Of a DNA stretch of 64,000 nt, positions 60,929 through 64,000 are shown piece after piece. This DNA is from Candidatus Saccharimonadota bacterium (lineage in GTDB: Bacteria > Patescibacteriota > Saccharimonadia > Saccharimonadales > Saccharimonadaceae). Numbering within the stretch: the stretch's first letter is position 1; every line of letters begins with the position of its first letter. The stretch spans positions 1 to 64,000 of the forward strand of contig CAJPNK010000002.1 in NCBI GenBank assembly GCA_905372095.1. Direction: 5' to 3'. Both the position numbers and the translations under genes were made by a program. The notes beneath the pieces are model-generated. The model ran no database searches. It was given only the letters and a program-made list of their open reading frames with translations, and was not told the origin of the DNA.

Positions 60929-60958
60929 TTGACATAATACCATCAAATATGTTATAAT
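60929..60958 (+). promoter_or_regulatory. Strong promoter antisense to the 3' end of the GH13 gene
   Basis: TTGACA (60929-60934), 18-nt spacer, TATAAT (60953-60958). It points into the end of the convergent GH13 gene; no credible ORF follows on the plus strand. Confidence 0.55.
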
Positions 60959-60974
60959 ATATAAGATAAGGTAG

Positions 60975-62747
60975 TTACTCTTGTGATAAAATATACACCC
61001 CATAAGGCGGCAGTGTGATGGTGGCTGTACCGTCCTTATGTGTGGTTACCGACGATAAATGCACGCCGCGAAAATCCTTGCTATAGCCGTGCCAGCTGCC
61101 GTTGAAGCGGACATGCCAGTGTCCTGGCAGCGGCAAATTGATATCGTAATGGTCGAAGTACTGGTCGCTGAAATTGACAATTACTAGCACGTCGTCGCCA
61201 GCGCCGCCCTTATCCCAGCGGTGGTAACCGATAACGCAGTTGTCGTCGTTGGCGTGGAAAAGAGCGGTCGAATTGCCTTGCAGGCCGCGCGTTGTATCGT
61301 AAGCATTATGCCGCAACGCCAACAAGTGCTTGTGAGCCAGCAGGATGCCGGCGTACTTTTCGGTTTTGTGCCATTCTAGGGCTGCCCAATCGTTGAAAGA
61401 GCCGTCCTGCAAGAACTCGCTACCCTGCAAGATCATTGGTATGCCAGCGGATGTCAAAGTGACGGCGTCGGCCAGCAGGGTTTTTTCGCGGGCGTATAGC
61501 GTCGTGCCGCCGGTAGGGTCGGCTGCTTCGTTGAGCCGCACCGAGCCGTTGGCGGCAGTATCGTGCGAATCGCTAAAAATAACCCGCTCAAAATCATTGC
61601 CATTGTACGAGTGAGAAAATTCATAGCGAATGCCTTGCAAAGTCGGTGCCGTACCAGCAGTTAGCCCTAGCGCATCGCGCAGCGCATGCGGCCAGCCCAG
61701 CTCCCACTGCGCATCGAAGCCGCAGCCATTGTTGGCGCGCGGTGCCGTGATCGCTGGGTTGCAAGCGGCGTCTTCGGCGATTATCAGCGAATCTGGTTTG
61801 ATCTTGTGCGCTAATTCAGTGATGTCTTGCAATAAACTCCAAGTGTCATCGATGTCGTGCTCGGGGTCGTTATCGCGGCCTTCGGTGTTGCGCATGTAAA
61901 TAGTGCTATCGACGCGCAGGCCGTCCATATGGTATTCACTCAACCACATCGTTATATTGTCAAGGATAAATTGCCGAACTTCCGGCCGGCCGAAATCAGG
62001 CCGTCCGCCCCAAGGCGTATCGCCGCGCTCGTCATTATAAAAATAAATCCCGCCGCGGTCGTTTTCACTCCAGCCGTCAAATTGCCAGAGATCGGTGTCG
62101 CCGTAAAAATGATTGTAAACGACATCTAGCACTACGCCGATACCGCGGGTGTGGCACTCGCGCACGAACTTCATCAAGCCGTGGCGCCCGCCCAGCATGC
62201 TTTCAACGCTAAAAATGTGGTTTGGCGCGTAGCCCCAGCCATTGCTGAAAGCCATACTGGTGATTGGCATTAGCTCGATAATGTTAATACCGAGATCTCG
62301 CAAGTAGTCCAACTTTTCGATCGCGCTGTCAAAGGTGCCAGATGTAGCAGCGTCGGGGCGGTTGAAAGTACCGATATGCAGTTCATAAATGACTTGATCT
62401 TGGCGCGGAGGCATGGCAAAATTAGCATCGTTCTGCCAATCGAAGTTATTGTCGACAACCACCGAAAATCCCTTGTCGCTGCTAGTGATAGCTCGAGCGC
62501 GCGGGTCGTTCTTCTCGAGCAGCCGGCCGTCGGGCGTCTCGATGATGTATTTGTATTGGTGGCCCGGCTCGACATTGCGAATTAGCGCAAACCAGTAGCC
62601 GTCGCCCTCGCTGGTTAGCGGTTGTTTCTCGCCCGCGGTAAACGTCCCGCTGATGAATACTTGCTTGGCAAACGGCGCCCACACACGGAACTCCGCTCCG
62701 CCTCTATATAATGTCACTCCTAGTTTCTTTTTGATTTGATGCGGCAT
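60975..62747 (-). CDS. GH13 family glucan enzyme (branching-enzyme or trehalohydrolase type) with CBM48
   Basis: 590 aa. N-terminal CBM48-like domain (AEFRVWAPFAKQVFISG, about 12-100), then a GH13 catalytic barrel: YELHIGTF, region I DVVYNHF, region II GLRVDSTIYM with the nucleophile Asp, region III IIAEDAA with the acid Glu, region IV FSDSHD; C-terminal beta domain. Matches glycogen branching enzyme or malto-oligosyltrehalose trehalohydrolase; which one is not certain. TGC-TACAAT lies 10 nt before the ATG. Confidence 0.87.
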   Translation of the reverse strand: MPHQIKKKLGVTLYRGGAEFRVWAPFAKQVFISGTFTAGEKQPLTSEGDGYWFALIRNVEPGHQYKYIIETPDGRLLEKNDPRARAITSSDKGFSVVVDNNFDWQNDANFAMPPRQDQVIYELHIGTFNRPDAATSGTFDSAIEKLDYLRDLGINIIELMPITSMAFSNGWGYAPNHIFSVESMLGGRHGLMKFVRECHTRGIGVVLDVVYNHFYGDTDLWQFDGWSENDRGGIYFYNDERGDTPWGGRPDFGRPEVRQFILDNITMWLSEYHMDGLRVDSTIYMRNTEGRDNDPEHDIDDTWSLLQDITELAHKIKPDSLIIAEDAACNPAITAPRANNGCGFDAQWELGWPHALRDALGLTAGTAPTLQGIRYEFSHSYNGNDFERVIFSDSHDTAANGSVRLNEAADPTGGTTLYAREKTLLADAVTLTSAGIPMILQGSEFLQDGSFNDWAALEWHKTEKYAGILLAHKHLLALRHNAYDTTRGLQGNSTALFHANDDNCVIGYHRWDKGGAGDDVLVIVNFSDQYFDHYDINLPLPGHWHVRFNGSWHGYSKDFRGVHLSSVTTHKDGTATITLPPYGVYILSQE

Positions 62748-62875
62748 AACTTATCTTATTGTAGCATAAGTGGGATGACTAGCTCTTTTTATGTCGTCAA
62801 GGCGGTGATTACATAAAGCATAAGCTTTTGCCTAAAACCTTGATACAGAATTTAAAGAACAAGGTAAGTAGCTAC

Positions 62876-62905
62876 TTGCACAATCAGCATCGTTCAAGCT
62901 AAAAT
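62876..62905 (+). promoter_or_regulatory. Promoter of the 62944 gene
   Basis: TTGCAC (62876-62881), 18-nt spacer, TAAAAT (62900-62905); leader of about 32 nt with AAGGCGG before ATG 62944. Confidence 0.5.
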
Positions 62906-62943
62906 AGCTAAGTATAAGCACAACAACTTAAGGCGGTAGAATA

Positions 62944-63588
62944 ATGGTCAACAGTAGTGCTAAAGCGATAAAAAACCATAGTAAATCATCACCCTGGAGA
63001 AGACATCTACTAAAAGTAGTCCTCATAGTGATCGCTATAGTGATGCTGTTTGTGTCATGCAGCGTAATTAGAAAATGGTCAACCGCTCTAAGTATGTCAA
63101 ACTACCTCCGAAAGAAGTATAATCAGGAGTTTGTAGTAGAAGAGCCTAGTTTATCTGCTGCTGGCCTTGGTGTTGAAGGTACTCGGGGTGCAGACGCTCA
63201 TCGCGAGACGGCTCGTCTGAATAAAGTAGCTCAGCAAAATGTCTCAAATTCAAAGTGGAAGGTTAAAGTTTCGGTAGAAATTTATCTAGCAGAACCGCTA
63301 GCTGATACTGCACTGCCAGATAATCCGAAGGTGGAGGAGATTATAAGGCAAGATTATGGGCCAGCGTATAATGTTAATTTATCGTATTTCGAGCTGCAAA
63401 ACACTTCGTATGATGATATTGTGCGTGACATGGAACGTATTGCCAAGAGCGTTACCAATAGTGGCATAAAAAATGTCAATTATAACTATTCTATAACCAA
63501 TAGACAGGGGATAATTAAAAAATGCAAAACTACTTACGATAAACCATTTGATAACTCATACGATAATATAAAGAACTGCTTAAGGTGA
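62944..63588 (+). CDS. Membrane-anchored exported protein, unknown
   Basis: 214 aa. Basic N-terminus, one membrane segment (about 22-42) ending FVSC, which is a weak lipobox candidate, then a soluble domain with two Cys near the C-terminus (residues about 195 and 212). No recognised family. AT-rich composition. It heads a group of accessory genes running to the window edge. Confidence 0.65.
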   Translation: MVNSSAKAIKNHSKSSPWRRHLLKVVLIVIAIVMLFVSCSVIRKWSTALSMSNYLRKKYNQEFVVEEPSLSAAGLGVEGTRGADAHRETARLNKVAQQNVSNSKWKVKVSVEIYLAEPLADTALPDNPKVEEIIRQDYGPAYNVNLSYFELQNTSYDDIVRDMERIAKSVTNSGIKNVNYNYSITNRQGIIKKCKTTYDKPFDNSYDNIKNCLR

Positions 63589-63600
63589 TGGGGGTAAGCA

Positions 63601-63927
63601 ATGGATACGGGTTTGGAAGCAATAAACTATATAAACTTCAGCGCGTTAGCGTATGCACAGTTTGAGGACAACGCGAGAGATTACGATATTGGTTACATTC
63701 TAAAGAATAAACTTTATAGTAACACTGAAGATTTTAAGACTAGTAAACTAGAGCTTTCCACCCTCCAAAACTCTTCCAATCCTCTCCGCTCCTGGAAACT
63801 CATCAACCTTCTTCCCAACAACCAAAACGGACTATCTGCCGCTGTTTTTCAGAACCCCGAAGCGAAAGAGGGTCAGTGTAACATAGGAATAATTTGTTCA
63901 ATAAATAAGGAGTATGTCTATGCTTAA
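63601..63927 (+). CDS. Lipase-like N-terminal fragment, probably truncated
   Basis: 108 aa. The start NYINFSALAYAQFE and the later WKLINLLPNNQNGLSAAVFQNPEAKEG resemble the region just ahead of the A-x-R-G-T strand in class 3 lipase/DUF2974-type proteins, but the protein then diverges and stops before any Ser nucleophile. The segment about 63752-63867 uses C-rich codons (CTC, CTT, CCC, AAC) unlike the AT-rich ends, so it may be chimeric. AGGGGGTAAGC-like site before the ATG. Confidence 0.5.
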   Translation: MDTGLEAINYINFSALAYAQFEDNARDYDIGYILKNKLYSNTEDFKTSKLELSTLQNSSNPLRSWKLINLLPNNQNGLSAAVFQNPEAKEGQCNIGIICSINKEYVYA

Positions 63928-64000
63928 AAATAATAAATCTAGATCCAGAGCTACTGTACTTAAAGTAACACCACGAAAGGTATTGTATACTATCGTGGCT
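63920..64000 (+). CDS. Partial gene running off the window edge, unknown
   Basis: The first 27 codons only (MLKNNKSRSRATVLKV...), basic start with a hydrophobic stretch beginning (LYTIVA), perhaps a signal anchor. AAGGAG lies 7 nt before the ATG and the start overlaps the preceding stop by 8 nt, the overlap style seen elsewhere in this genome. Confidence 0.55.
   Translation, partial: MLKNNKSRSRATVLKVTPRKVLYTIVA

Noticed and set aside
1..64000. Alternative genetic code (UGA as Gly, as in Gracilibacteria/Absconditabacteria)
   Set aside because: leuS, rpiB and several other genes end in TGA at the expected place, and conserved proteins do not read through TGA.
1..64000. CRISPR array, rRNA operon, transposase or prophage genes
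   Set aside because: No regularly spaced repeats, no rRNA sequence and no transposase or phage structural proteins were seen.

Overview
The window reads like a chromosome segment of a Candidatus Saccharibacteria (TM7, Patescibacteria/CPR) genome close to 50% GC. This is inferred from compact gene order, many short operons, leaderless genes, and the gene content, not from a database search. The genetic code is standard: TGA, TAG and TAA all end well-supported genes (leuS ends in TGA, rpe in TAG). There is no rRNA, CRISPR array, insertion sequence or prophage.

Layout. 1-7.4 kb: typA, an MFS permease, a secreted CAP-domain protein and a large AT-rich membrane protein of unknown function, the last two bracketed by two tRNA-Gly genes. 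7.5-13.5 kb: a MoxR/DUF58/VWA/TPR (Bat-like) operon on the minus strand, in which the DUF58 gene carries an in-frame TAG stop. 13.6-21.4 kb: DUF4342 and slipin genes, envelope proteins, tRNA-Phe, a CHAP amidase, murF and leuS. 21.6-31.7 kb: information processing (rpmF, nusB, nudix, rnc, rpsP, khpA, trmD, tRNA-Gln, hisS), then PAP2, rmuC and an aquaporin. 31.8-41 kb: pheS and pheT held 5.3 kb apart by accessory genes (coiled-coil and membrane pair, CYTH, alpha/beta hydrolase, ASCH, a decayed gene, an M16-like peptidase). 41-50.5 kb: ThrE exporter, P-type ATPase, FKBP, trxB, PLD-family protein, ppa and Rel. 50.6-57.9 kb: a GAPDH remnant, then a tightly packed sugar-phosphate operon (rpiB, rpe, split transketolase with a membrane-protein gene between its halves, fba, pfkB-family kinase, SLOG/LOG-like protein). 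57.9-64 kb: uvrB, an S66 carboxypeptidase, a GH13 branching-type enzyme and an AT-rich accessory tail.

Two signals stand out. First, two minus-strand units at 23516-23952 and 25390-25767 share nearly the same promoter and leader at one end and the same inverted-repeat ending at the other, but carry unrelated small ORFs with codon use unlike the host. They bracket rpsP-khpA and split the usual rpsP...trmD operon. This looks like a cassette with constant ends and variable cargo, possibly an undescribed element; I could not test how widespread it is. Second, about twenty genes that begin transcription units have a -10 hexamer only 6-10 nt before the start codon, often with an extended -10 TGC, so they should be leaderless, whereas genes inside operons have ordinary Shine-Dalgarno sites.

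The sugar operon plus a transaldolase-free gene set suggests non-oxidative pentose-phosphate interconversion fed by nucleotide-derived ribose 5-phosphate. Peptidoglycan functions (MurF, CHAP, S66) and exposed P/Q-rich membrane proteins fit a small host-attached bacterium.
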